Positions 1 to 28,800 of a DNA stretch of 64,000 nucleotides are shown piece by piece. The DNA lies in contig NC_134025.1 of the NCBI RefSeq assembly GCF_964204645.1, forward strand, positions 31,712,001 through 31,776,000, given 5' to 3'. Every line of letters starts with the position of its first letter. The stretch's first letter is position 1. Source of the stretch: Tubulanus polymorphus. Taxonomy: Eukaryota; Nemertea; Palaeonemertea; Tubulaniformes; Tubulanidae. Made by a program: the position numbers and the translations under genes. The notes beneath the pieces are model-generated. The model searched no databases, was not told the origin of the DNA, and saw only the letters and a program-made list of their open reading frames with translations.

Positions 1-16403
<16,403 letters not shown>

Positions 16404-16954
16404 GAATAGGTTACTATTAGTTACATACTGTTTGCGTTGTTGCCGTCGTCGCTATAGGAACCGATCTGCGCTGTATCAGGTGCTCTGAAACCTGTGCCAA
16501 ATATTGTTTAACGAATGATTATAATCCAGTCGCGTGGTGGCGCCACCTGTCACGATCGGACGAGTTCGGCCTTTCTACCATTCGGATCGTATGATCACAG
16601 TTGAATTGTTGCCATAGCGATACAGAGTAATGAACTCATCAGCAACAATAGCACGTTTATCAGTGAATCAGTAACTGGGGGGGTGGGGAGTGGGGGGATG
16701 GGGGGGAGAGTGTGAGGGATGATGTGAGTGTATATGTATTAGATACAGTACTGTAAGTCTAGACTATTTTATTGATTTATTCCTCTCAGTCAGACGTACT
16801 CACCACCGCAGTACTCTGTATACCGGTACAATGAGAATTATCTCTAACCGGGTAACGGCTACAGGTATCGCTGGGTAAACCTGTTCTCTACGTCGGGTCG
16901 GGGCTACTGTCTGTGAGAATAGTATCCTAGAATGTGCAGCTATGTATCCATCAG

Positions 16955-17040
16955 AGACAGAGAGAGAGCGAGAGAGAGAGACAGTGAGACAGAGAGAGAC
17001 AGAGAGAGAGACAGAGAGAGAGACAGTGAGAGAGCGCGAG
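16955..17040 (+). repeat. GA-rich low-complexity tract
   Basis: GAGAGACAGAGAGAGACAGT-type purine-rich sequence. Confidence 0.85.
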
Positions 17041-17179
17041 CTCGGTATAAATCAATATCACTGACAACAGAGAGAGGACTCTATTAATTTTCAGTTCTTG
17101 TTTATTGATTATTTATTTATAAAACAGACGTCAATTCAATCATTGCTATAAATAGAACTCAATCCACACCAGAAACTGT

Positions 17180-17716
17180 ATACACCGACATACAGACATA
17201 CAATCATACAGACATACCATCATACACTCATACAGACATACAAACATACACTCATACAGACATACCATCATACACTCATACAGACATACAATCATACAGA
17301 CATACACTCATACAGACATACCATCATACAGACATACCATCATACACTCATACAGACATACAAACATACACTCATACAGACATACCATCATACACTCATA
17401 CAGACATACAATCATACAGACATACAATCATACAGACATACACTCATACAGACATACAATCATACAGACATACCATCATACAGATGTACAATCATACAGA
17501 CATACTGCCATTAAAACATACAGACATACAATCATACAGACATACAATCATACAGACATACAATCATACAGACTTACACTCGTACAGACATACCATCATA
17601 CAGACATACACTCATACAGACTTACACTCGTACAGACATACAATCATACAGACATACTGCCATTAAAACATACAGACATACAAACATACAGACATACACT
17701 CATACAGACATTTTTC
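17180..17716 (+). repeat. CATACAGACATACAATCATA minisatellite
   Basis: 10-bp CATACAGACA / TACAATCATA modules alternate for over 500 bp, with a higher-order pattern (an ACTGCCATTAAAA segment occurs twice). Confidence 0.92.
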
Positions 17717-18325
17717 AGACATTCATAAAGATATTCAGTCATACAACATTGAATGAGGTCTAGTAAGCCTGGTAATGTCCTCATGAGGATATTTAGTTGT
17801 ACAAGGTCTGATTGTTGAGGGTTTTCAATATAAAACGTGTTTGGTTTAAATCTAAATCAATATTTCCTGAATCTTCAAATTACACGTATATACATATAAC
17901 AGCTTGTTTTAATTATATATATTGGATTCCGATAGAAACACTTTAACAGGACCCTGGTTTAGCAGGACCCTCGTTCACCAGTTCACCTAGCCCACACCGG
18001 TGATGACTATTAAGGATACTATTCTCAGAACCCGGATATTTCTAACAATTTAATTTGATTGTATTGTATTGATATCACATGTGGGTTCAATTGTGAAATT
18101 GTAATTCTCTGAATTCAATATTAATTTCATTATTAAACTAATTGTGAATGATTGGTGTTTTAGTTCACTCAGACTCAGACTCAATGGCAGCAGCACCAAA
18201 TATTTTACTGTACTTAAATGTGCTTCGTTTTTATTTCTGTAAAAAGTTTATTTATCAAAATTTTTCTATATATTTTGATAAATAAAATAAGACAATGATT
18301 TAGGGTCATGGACCCGGAGATAATG

Positions 18326-18632
18326 GTGGGGAATACCCCTCAGTGGGGAATACCCCTCAGTGGGGAATACCCATCAGTGGGGATACCCCTCAGTGGGGAT
18401 ATCTTAGCAGGGGATACCCCTCAGTGGGGGATACCCCTCAGTGGGATATGTCTTAGTAGGGGATACCCCTCAGTGGGGATATCTCTTAGTAGGGGCTACC
18501 CCTCAGTGGGATATCTCTTATTAGGAAATACCCCTTAGAGGGGATATCTTAGCAGGGGATACCCCTCAATGGGGATACCCCTCAGTGGGATATCTCCTTG
18601 TTGGGGATACCCCTCAGTGGGGGATACCCCTT
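18326..18632 (+). repeat. GGGGATACCCCTCAGTG minisatellite
   Basis: Degenerate 17-18-bp units with GATATCTCTTAGTAG inserts, about 15 copies. Confidence 0.9.
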
Positions 18633-20059
18633 CATTTCCAGCTTAGAATAGCTTTAGGCTTTTCGTGTTACCTGATATACAAACATCAGGATTAGTTTTC
18701 CCTGTAGACATCCACAGTTAGGATTAGACTTACCGGCTGTAGAGTAAGCTACCCAGCTAACTATGGGTTAGCTATCGGCTAACTCTACAGTAGGTCAGCT
18801 AACTTGAGCTGGCAGCTAACAGTTTGTCTTGTAATTCTTGTTTCTGCAGTCGATGATGATGTGAATTATGTGATATTTATTTTAATTCGAGGGTTTCGGT
18901 GCAATGCATGCATTTTACGCTCAATCGTTTTTTACTTCCAAAAATACGACTGGCTTCATCCTGTGGCAGGTGAGGGTGTCGTGGTATTGTGATATGGTTA
19001 TTTCTTATTTCATTATTTGGCATCAATATATAAATTAAAAGTCTGTCCATTAAGAATAAGGTGCACGCGCTACTATTATCATAATGTATTGTTTTTACAA
19101 ACTCTTTGTATTCAATTGTTATTATACAAGTGTAATTTCTAATTTCTGATTCTCTCTGATGATTCTACTGAAAACTCATTTTTATAAAAATGCAATAAAT
19201 CTGTTATTATTAGTAATTATAATTATTGTTGGTGCCAATTCAGAAAATAAGGCTTCGTATAAATATGATAGATTTGTAACTAATTTTGTTGGCAGAATTC
19301 CGGTTTTATTTTTGTTTGATGAAACAACAACCAGTGAAAGTCTTTTATATTTCATTGACTTCAAAAAAACATTTGACTTAATTTCATATAATGAATCAAA
19401 TGAATTTTGATTGAATTTGATAACTATGTAATATTCTACGGAATCTAGTGTATTTTTGTGTTGATAGGGGTCGCTGTAATCTGTAGTATAATAATGCATG
19501 CTAATGGATGGTGCGTATTGACTAGAATTTAGCTTCTCCTCACCAGGGGGAGCTGTATTCGATGGTTTCTATGTCAGTTGCACTTTATAGCGTAGTCAAG
19601 GTTACAATTAATGAAAATGTTTAGGTGTAGATATAACGAATATGTAAAACATAATGAATTGTTATATTTTGTTAAAATGTGCAAATTGTGTAAATTGTAA
19701 TAATTCATTTGTTTGTAATCACGGTTATGATCCCGTTGCTATGGTAATACTGGATGTCTATTGTTGAATTATGAATTGTCTCTTAACCGATAAGGATCAG
19801 TTATTGTCAACATTCTAAAGGTCATTGAGGGTTTTAGAGGTCACTGAAGGTTTTAGAGGTCAATAAGGGTTTTACTGGTTGATCTATCACAACTAGTTTC
19901 AAGTCCAGTAAAAATCGTATCTACTTAATTAAAAGATGTTCACTCTAACCAATGCGCCCTCTACTGAGCTGTTGATGAATTAACTACTCACTGAGTTGAG
20001 GCTTTTACTCTAGTCATTGGAATCAACAAATGAAAGCCCCCCTTACATAACTACTCAAT

Positions 20060-20168
20060 ACTCCCCTTACACGTTAATTTACATGTCACATGTACATGTT
20101 TATATGTAAATGTACATGTTACTTGTACATGTTTGTATGTAAATGTACATGTTACATGTACATGTTTA
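20060..20168 (+). repeat. ACATGTACATGTTTATATGT tandem/palindromic repeat
   Basis: About 36-bp units rich in the self-complementary ACATGTACATGT, repeated three times. Confidence 0.85.
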
Positions 20169-20394
20169 TTTTTCTACTGTTTGTCAGTCATCATTGATTG
20201 CAACAATTAACAATAGTCTTAATGATGTTAAATGTAATTAATAAATATATCTAATTAATATAATTAAACGTATTGATGTAAAACTAAAACCAGATGCTAC
20301 TATAATTAATGATAATAATAATAATAACAATAATAATAATAATAATATATTTATGTGTTTAAAATTCAGTTTAAATGAACTGAAAGTGTCCGCA

Positions 20395-20625
20395 GTATCA
20401 TTGCTAATAAGCTAGCGACCTGCTAGCTAAAGTCTGCGGTATCATCACTGTAAGCTAGCGACCTGCTAGCTAAAGTCTGCGGTATCGTCGCTGTAAGCTA
20501 GCGACCTGCTAGCTAAAGTCTGCGGTATCGTCACTGTAAGCTAGCGACCTGCTAGCTAAAGTCTGCGGTATCGTCACTGTAAGCTAGCGACCTGCTAGCT
20601 TATCCGCGGTATCATCACTGTAAGC
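20395..20625 (+). repeat. ~60-bp tandem repeat with inverted GCTAGC arms
   Basis: GTAAGCTAGCGACCTGCTAG followed by CTAAAGTCTGCGGTATCGTC repeats about 4.5 times. Each unit can fold GCTAGC against GCTAGC. Confidence 0.88.
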
Positions 20626-21044
20626 TACCTCAAATATAGCTTATATTCTTATCTAATCCAGCTGCATATTCACTGGCTATACAAGTGTAGTTTTAGCTAC
20701 TATAGCTTCAGCTACCTACAGCTTATTGTATCATTGTCGTTGCTTACCAGGGCTCACTTCACTGGTTTATATCTCAGGAGTAATGATTGTTGCTAGGTTA
20801 CCATCTATAGCGTCCAAACATCTGATTTTATGCAAATTAAGCTCCTCCCCTTCAGCTTGACCGTAGTATTATTATTATTATTATTATTCAAGAAGTTTAG
20901 AGTATTATTGGATGATGATGATGATGATAACAATGTGTAATACAATGTGTAATGTCTGTTTATACTGTGAGTATTCAAATAAAATCAATACTCAAACATT
21001 TCTTATACATTTCAATCTTTACTTCTTTTATTTGTCAGCTTTCA

Positions 21045-21300
21045 ATCAGTGATTCGAACCCAGGTCCCCCGTATCAGTGATTCGAACCCAGGTCCTCCGT
21101 ATCAGTGATTCGAACCCAGGTCCTCCGTATCAGTGATTCGAACCCAGGTCCTCCGTATCAGTGATTCGAACCCAGGTCCTCCGTATCAGTGATTCGAACC
21201 CAGGTCCTCCGTATCAGTGATTCGAACCCAGGTCCTCCGTATCAGTGATTCGAACCCAGGTCCTCCGTATCAGTGATTCGAACCCAGGTCCTCCGTATCA
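21045..21300 (+). repeat. 28-bp array carrying reverse B-box-like motifs
   Basis: ATCAGTGATTCGAACCCAGG followed by TCCTCCGT repeats nine times. TGATTCGAACC is a 10/11 match to the reverse complement of the tRNA internal-promoter B box (GGTTCGANTCC). No tRNA fold surrounds it. Confidence 0.9.
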
Positions 21301-21324
21301 GCTGTTCGAACTCCTAGTGCAGGA

Positions 21325-22640
21325 TTACAATAAAACTGCCCCCTAGTGGAGGATTCCGACACTATAACCAAGAGATCTATATATGAAGATCAAAAACTGC
21401 CCCCTAGTGTGGGATTCTGACACTATAACCAGAGATTTATACATGAAGATCAAACACTGCCCCCTAGTGGTAGATTCCGACACTATAACCAAGAGATCTA
21501 TATATGAAGATCAAAAACTGCCCCCTAGTGTGGGATTCTGACACTATAACCAGAGATTTATACATGAAGATCAAACACTACCCCCTAGCGGAGGATTCCG
21601 CCACTATAACCAAGAGATTTATACATGAAGATCAAAAACTGCCCCCTAGCGGAGGATTCCGACACTATAACCAAGAGATTTATACATGAAGATCAAAAAC
21701 TGCCCCCTAGCGGAGGATTCCGACACTATAACTAGAGATTTATACATGAAGATCAAAAACTGCCCCCTAGCGGAGGATTTCGACACTATAACCAAGAGAT
21801 TTATACATGAAGATCAAAAACTGCCCCCTAGCGGAGGATTCCGACACTATAACTAGAGATTTATACATGAAGATCAAAAACTGCCCCCTAGTGTAGGATT
21901 CTGACACTATATCCAGAGATTTATACATGAAGATCAAAACTGCCCCCTAGTGTGGGATTCCGACACTATATCCAGAGATTTATACATGAGATCAAAAACT
22001 GCCCTCTAGTGGAGGATTCCGACACTATAACCCAGAGATTTATACATGAAGATAAAAAACTGCCCTCTAGTGGAGGATTCCGACACTATAACCAAGAGAT
22101 TTATACATGAAGATCAAAACTGCCCCCTAGCGGAGGATTCCGACACTATAACCAAGAGATTTATACATGAAGATCACAAACTGCCCCCTAGCGGAGTATT
22201 CCGATACTATAACCAAGAGATTTATACATGATGATCAAAAACTGCCCCCTAGTGGAGGATTCCGACACTTTAACCAAGAGATTTATACATGATGATCAAA
22301 AACTGCCCCCTAGCGGAGGATTCCGACACTATAACCAAGTGATTTATACATGATGATCAAAAACTGCCCCCTAGTGTGGGATTCCGACACTATAACCAAG
22401 AGATTTATACATGATGATCAAAAACTGCCCCCTAGCGGAGGATTCCGACACTATAACCAAGAGATTTATACATGAAGATCAAAAACTGCCCCCTAGCGGA
22501 GGATTCCGACACTATAACCAAGAGATCTATACATGAAGATCAAAAACTGCCCCCTAGCGGAGGATTCCGACACTATAACCAACAACACTACTCCAGAGAT
22601 TTATACAGTGGCTATAACACTGCCCCCTAGTGTAGGATTC
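21325..22640 (+). repeat. ~61-bp minisatellite with CTCF-core-like motif
   Basis: About 22 units begin CTGCCCCCTAGTGGAGGATT or CTGCCCCCTAGCGGAGGATT and continue CCGACACTATAACCAAGAG, then ATTTATACATGAAGATCAAA. The GCCCCCTAGTGG core is close to the bilaterian CTCF core, GCGCCCCCTRGTGG. Isolated related monomers occur at 22800, 23088, 38498 and 39340-39640. Confidence 0.92.
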
Positions 22641-23103
22641 CAAACTATTCTAGAGATTTACACACTTATAAGAAACGCTGATTCCGTCACAATTCTGAAG
22701 CCATTGCCACATTTCTGGGCCATGAACTGCAGTATTGGGTAATTTTGATTGGGACCCGGACCAGTGATCACCTCATGCTCTCATAGCTTTCCTACACAAC
22801 CATGAGTAATTCCGCCCCCTAGTGGAGGTTATTCACACTATCTAACAAAGGTATTGACACAGAAAGGCGTACGATAGTGAAGGTTTTGCTGATACTGCTG
22901 ATTCAGGGTCCTGGGTTCAAGTTTATAACTGGAGGCGAACTGATGTTACGGGAGTCCTGGGTTCGAATCTGAGAGAATGAAACACCTTTATCTCACAACA
23001 ATCCATTAGTAATTACATAGTGAAATCAGTTTATTTACACAACTACAGCGCCATCTAACGGAAAATTAATCAACATTTTAAAACAACGCCCCCTAGCGAT
23101 GAG

Positions 23104-24155
23104 TCAAGTAACCATAGATCGACCCCATTTCATTCTCATCCAAGTTGAAGGCGCGAAACATCGAACGATGAATCTTCTAGAATAGGGACCTTGAGTTTTA
23201 GGGGGTAAAGCAGCTACCTACAATTAGAATTAACAATCGAGATTATCACACGGGGTAGACTGCCACGCTGCCACTAGGGGGAGCTAGTTTGATCGGGCTC
23301 TTACCTGATGTGTATGTGATCTGGCAGCAGTAGGGGGAGGTATAGCTGCTGGTGAAGGGGGTAGTGGTGATGGATACGGTACTGTAGGACTCTTACTCAT
23401 TCGTGGCGCCGCCCACTTCGCCATATTCGGCCGCTGATTGACATTCAATAACTGTCTATAAACAAAATATAGTGATGTAGATGTAATAGTAGATGTAGAT
23501 GTAACAGTGATGTAGATGTAACAGTAGATGTTGTAGATGTAGATGTAACAGTGATGTTGTAGATGTAGATGTAACATGGTAGAAGTACCTATGTAGACGT
23601 ACCTCTGATACCAGGATTTCGGAGTTGAATTCTCATACTGCGGTTCACATGTATTATTACGAACTGGAGCTATCACTGCTTGATCAAATGTAGGTAAAAA
23701 TATATTATGTCGTCTTTGATCAGCTGCGGTAGCTGCTACAGCCGGTACTAGTAGCTGTCTGGATGAGACACTCAACTCACTCGGCTCCCTAGAAAATAAA
23801 TCATCTTACGAATTAACGAGAAAATAGAAAGAAACTGCTGAATTTGTGTGAACCTCTGATGCGAGAGAGGGCAAGTGCCCCTCTCCCCAGCCGAACTGCC
23901 GGTTGTTACTAGGGTATATGTAAAATGGTGTGGATGTGAGGTTGGTGTTGTCACCTGGCACTAATGAACCCATATCTAGTCCAGATTTCCTGGGTTTCTG
24001 TTTCTGCTGCTGGTGTTTTTGGTAATCTGAATGTAAGTGATGTGGCAGCAGCTTTAGGCTCATATCGGTACTGCAGCTGCTGGTGCTGGTGCTGGTGCAT
24101 CCTCTCTCCTAGTGCTGGTAACCCAGGAGGTCGCTGCTGCTGCTGCTGCTGTCTA
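23104..24155 (-). CDS. Unrecognised Pro/Gln-rich protein, 3' end (four exons; 5' partial)
   Basis: Inferred exons on the minus strand are 24155-23955, 23788-23603, 23455-23305 and 23217-23104 (stop TGA at 23104). All three introns have AG acceptors and GT donors (GTGACA, GTACGT, GTAAGA). Phases agree at every junction and give one 216-residue frame. The protein runs from a poly-Q/HQ stretch, through LTFRLPKTPAAETETQEIW and NIFLPTFDQAVIAPVRNN, to AKWAAPRMSKSPTVPYPSPL, a proline/alanine-rich part and PKTQGPYSRRFIV near the end. I recognise no domain. The first exon opens with a split codon, so earlier exons should lie above 24155; none was found. An alternative start in another frame at 24063 (MSLKLLPH) was considered, but it would force a 21-nt intron. 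Confidence 0.5.
23463..23582 (+). repeat. TGTAGATGTAACAG-type repeat inside an intron
   Basis: Degenerate GATGTAGATGTAACAGTGAT units fill the intron between 23603 and 23455 of the minus-strand unknown gene. Confidence 0.8.
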
Positions 24156-25833
24156 CTGCAATATATATTATATTCAATTATCTATGTTTGACAGCTCCCT
24201 CCCCGCTCCTGTCCGAACCCGCCCCTCCCTGGTCAGACTTTGTCTCCTGAATCAGGTAACAAATAATTCAGATTCAATAAAACTCTCTAAACTTCTCTTG
24301 ACCCAGCTCCTCAAATCTCAGTTTTACCTCAGAGTTCTAGGTTAGTCCACTCTACAGACACTGATCGCTGCGTATGAACTAGAAGACGATCTTTGCGCGA
24401 ACACGTATTATTTTTATTGGAAACAAAGACGTTTTTATTTCTAAAGAAATAGCAGCCCACTTAACACACAACATACTATAACAGTACCGCTATACGAGGT
24501 GGCAGGGGTAATCAGGTTTATTCGAGTTCATGTGAATTTCTTTTGAAATTCAACCAATTAATTCATACCTTCTTCGAAAAAACGGTGTTATTTTATCGTG
24601 GATTATTTAAAAAGAGAAATAAATGTTTGTTTATTTACCTGAAAGTGGGAAATTTAGTTTGTATTCCTGGGAAATTATTTGTGTCGATAGTTTCCCACAT
24701 AATGAGTGAATATACTGAGTGTTTATTGGTGAGGGGTATGCATGCATATATATATAGTGTGTAGTGTAGAAGTGAAGGTTGATCGGTAGAGCTGAAGATT
24801 ATTAATTAAAGAATTCACCAACTGGGTTTTTATTTTCGTGGTCACAACGCGTATAAACTGGGTGTATACATTCAGAGACAATATCGTTAATTCCGTAACC
24901 TACGATTGAATTAGATTGTATTCGGCTTCGTTAAACTCTTTTGTGAAACTATACACCCAGCTAAGACTGTAGCCAATTACTAAGTGTCAGTTGACCACTC
25001 AATCCGGACCCTGGACCCTAGCCGGCCCCTGGAGTATGTCTGTCGGGCACCCTAATCTTCCAATTATCACTAACCACATGATACATATTAAAATGTGGCT
25101 CTTGCGGCCTTTATCAAACGAATTCCATTAAATAAAACGCGTTGAGCTGGAGATTTGAAACAATATTCATCTTGTATTCGCCCGCGCAAAGAAGCGAGGG
25201 AGACAGATCTGTACCGTCTGGTGCTGCCCCTATACATAACGATAGCGGGAAAAACGTGAACTAATATAGCACTCGCTTGCCAGACACTTTTAAGAAGCTG
25301 AGTGGACAAACTATTTACCGATTTGCGGGCCAGCCGGTCTAGCACAGTTGAAGGGCGACCTTTATTGCAGTTTTAAGACCCTACTTTTAATTGATATTCG
25401 GGGCCACAGGTTTCTAGTTGGAATTGGGCGATATCCTCCTAGCGGCATCGCTGCTAATCCAACCTTTTGTCTAACGTTGAACAAACACAAAAATAGTGAA
25501 TTGATTGTAAATAAATATTGGATTTATTATAAATACATAACTGTAACATGAATAGAAAATAAATTATCTTGCACAAAGAGTGTGAATGACTGATTCAAAT
25601 AAATGATCATATAATACTGATTAGTGTCGAATTATCAATAACATATATAATAAAATACTGTTGATTGGGGAGAATCTAGGGGTTGTTTTCAGGGGTCCGG
25701 ACCCCTGCCTTAATACCCTTCTGAGCCGCTTTATTTGATTTAGAAATGCCTGACCGCCACTTCCCTGATTTCTCCTAGAACCCCCTGCCCCCGGGCACTG
25801 CCCCATCCCAGTTGATCGATATTTGTTAGTGTT
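24156..25833. other. Interval between the unknown gene and P450
   Basis: No exon recognised. 24156-25079 is AT-rich unique sequence with weak ORFs. 25080-25345 contains a dispersed repeat (listed separately). 25346-25833 holds the P450 3' flank. Confidence 0.5.
25080..25345 (+). mobile_element. Dispersed repeat family, copy A
   Basis: Contains GTGCTGCCCCTATACATAAC followed by GATAGCGG and GTGAACTA, shared with copy B (38660-39080) and, inverted, copy C (62930-62985). Flanks differ, so the ends are uncertain. Confidence 0.6.
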
Positions 25834-28800
25834 TTATCTCTCAATGAAAGCGAATTTAGAAGTTTGATCTGGAACGAATAACATTTGATACGACTGTTTC
25901 AACGGTTTCTCATTCCTCCATTCAATGCGATATTTCTGAACTAATTTCACCATCAAAATCTGCATATCCTGTTCAGCGAATCTACGACCTGTAAATATAT
26001 ATATAATCAGTTATAGAGGCTCCCTATAACAACAGGGTCGGATCTAAGCACTTGTCCGATTGCCCGGGACAAGTTTATTCTCTTCAGGGCGAGTAGGTTA
26101 TCATTATCACTTGTCCCCCGGGCTGGTGCAATTTTATGTCACAAAGCTTTTTCCCACTCGATACAACGGATGATAGTGCCACCAATCGGACTGCCTCTGT
26201 AGGGCAAGTAGATTTTTGAGGGGGCAAGTGAAATTTCAGATATGCTTGCCCTCGGGCAAGTGGCTTTCATTCCTTAGATTGGATCCTGTAACAGGGTCAG
26301 GAGGAGAATATTAAAACATCATTTTACTGCAAATAATCTTCTCATTCTGATGATTTGTTTCGTAAAACCGAAGCCAGATTAAAGTCTTATAAATGAAGAC
26401 CTGTTTTTAGTGTAAACTTACCGACGCACATTCGAACTCCGTGTCCAAACGGAGTGAGTAGATAAGGATGTATATCGCGAGCCGAGCCTCCACGGAGCCA
26501 TCGCTCTGGGAGAAACTCATCCGCATCTGTGAAATATTCAGCATCACGAAACTGAGCGAAATTATTCAATTCGATGTGAGTCTGAAAATACAGTGAGAGG
26601 CTTAGATTATAGAATCACACAGCGTGTCCTCATAGTGGAACCTCATAGTGGAACCTCATAGTGGAACCTCATAGTGTCCTCATAGCGGAACCTCATTACA
26701 ACGAACTTCAGAAGACCAAAGATGAAATTCTAGGATTGTTATAATTGATAAATTGTTTGATCTGAGGTCGTTATAAAGAGGTTAATTACTTACTCCAGCG
26801 GGCATATGATATCCACCAATCACAGCATCCGATTTCAGAATTCGACTTACTTCGGACCCAACAGGAAAAAATCTGTAAGAAATAAACATAAATATTGAAG
26901 AATAATAGAATTGAATTGATAAATTGCCGGTGTAATATAGAATGAGTTATCACCTGAATGATTCTTTAATACAAGCTTTCAAATACGACATTTCATTGAT
27001 TTTCTGAGGCGTCAATTTCTCTGAACCAAGAACTCGATTTATTTCTGCGTAAAGTTTTTCTTGTTTATCCGGGTTTGTAGCGATGCAGTAAAGCTGCCCA
27101 ACAAACACCGGCACTGTCTGAAATATCAACATCTCATATTGAGACCAGGTGGAGAGAGACAGGGTGAGAGGCTGGGACAAGAGAGGCCCTCTCTCTCAGG
27201 GGACCGGGCTGAGAAAGAAGAGAGAGGCCCTCTCCCTCAAGGGACCGGGCTGAGAAAGAAGAGAGAGGCCCTCTCTCTCAGAGGACCGGGCTGAGAAAGA
27301 AGAGTGGCCCTCTCCCTCAGGGGACCAGGCTGAAAGAAGAGAGGCCCTCTCTCTCAGGGGACCGGGCTGAGAAAGTTGAGAGGACCGGGCTGGGATCTCC
27401 CTCAGGGCACCGGGTCAGAGGCCCCCTCTCTCTCAGGGCACCAGGTGAGAGGCCCCCTCTCTCTCAGGGCACCGGGTGAGAGGCCCCCTCTCTCTCAGGG
27501 CACCGGGTGAGAGAGGCCCCCAGGGGACTGGTTACTTACCGTGCTGAGACCATCTCCAAATAAAGATAAAGCTATCACTGTTACATCTTTATAATCAATC
27601 TCTTCATTCGACAATAAATATCTTAAAAATGCGAATCTTTCTTCTTTTAATTCATCTTTTTCTGCCAATTGTTTCAACGTAGAAACTGCTTCTGACAACC
27701 ATTGACGCCCTTTCCTTCAATTAATCAAATCATTAATCAATCAATTCATGAATGATAGGAGAGTTTTACAATTAATCCACTGAGTATTACAATGTAGGCT
27801 TACTGAGTATTACAATGTAGGCTTACTGAGTATAACTGACTATTACAATGTAGGCTTACTGAGTATAACTGAGTATTACAATGTAGGCTTACTGAGTATA
27901 ACTGAGTATTACAATGTAGGCTTACTGAGTATAAGAGAGTATTACTGACTATTAGTGAGTATTACTGACCCATAAAAGAAATCCTCGACCTGAAGAAGTT
28001 TTCTCCAAGCTGGAGTCGGGAAATATCGATAAAATGGAAGTGAAAAATTCAACTTTCTCGATATTTTGAATAAAGTATCGTTAGCATCGATCATCTTCTG
28101 GAAATCTGAATCACTGGCGGCGTTCAAACAGTTTAACCTCCTCTCAAAACATGTCATAGCAGCAGCTACAATATAATCATACAATACATGTCATAGCAGC
28201 AGCTACAATATAATCATACAATACATGTCATAGCAGCAGCTACAATATAATCATACAATACATGTCATAGCAGCAGCAGGAAGGCGATTGTCTGACGGGG
28301 TACAGGAAGGGGATTGTCTGAGGGGGTGCTGGGAGGGTATTGTCTGAGGGGGTACAGGAAGGGGATTGTCTGAGGGGATGCTGGGAGGGGATTGTCTGAG
28401 GGGGTACAGGAAGGGGATTGTCTGAGGGTGTGCAGGAAGGGGATTGTCTGAGGGGTGCAGGAAGGGGATTTCCTACTTACATTCTAAAGTCCATCTTGAG
28501 AATATATTTTTAATATTTTCCACCTCATTATTTTTATCTCTGATGTTGTGAATGTGTTCGACTAAATCTTCTATTACTTCAAATGAACGATTAAAAAATG
28601 CCGAAATTTCTTTTGGTCTCATCAATAATTTCTGTACAGCGCTTCTCAATCTGTACCATTCTTCTCCATTACTACAATCAAACATCAATAAACATGCGTT
28701 AACAGGTGGCGCTGTCGTCTGTTTAGTGAATCTCGGAGAGAACTAACGTGTTTCCGATGCCTAGCGATAATTCACGTTTCGCTCGATACATCTTCAATGT

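Larger units (their letters stand above)
16404..23103. other. Gene-poor interval between KLF and the minus-strand unknown gene
   Basis: This starts with the presumed KLF 3' UTR. The rest is AT-rich sequence with the arrays listed separately. 19000-20060 and 20640-21040 show nothing recognisable: short ORFs there (for example 19159-19410) are low-complexity and lack splice or family support. A 120-bp segment at 18850-18969 is flanked by good AG and GT sites but matches no family I know. Confidence 0.55.

Noticed and set aside
21045-22640. CRISPR-like array
   Set aside because: Units are directly contiguous and both parts of each unit repeat, so there are no unique spacers. The host is an animal.
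23806-24063. MSLKLLPH... frame as the start of the unknown minus gene
   Set aside because: Closed upstream by a stop, and it would need a 21-nt intron to reach the next exon. The alternative frame splices cleanly.
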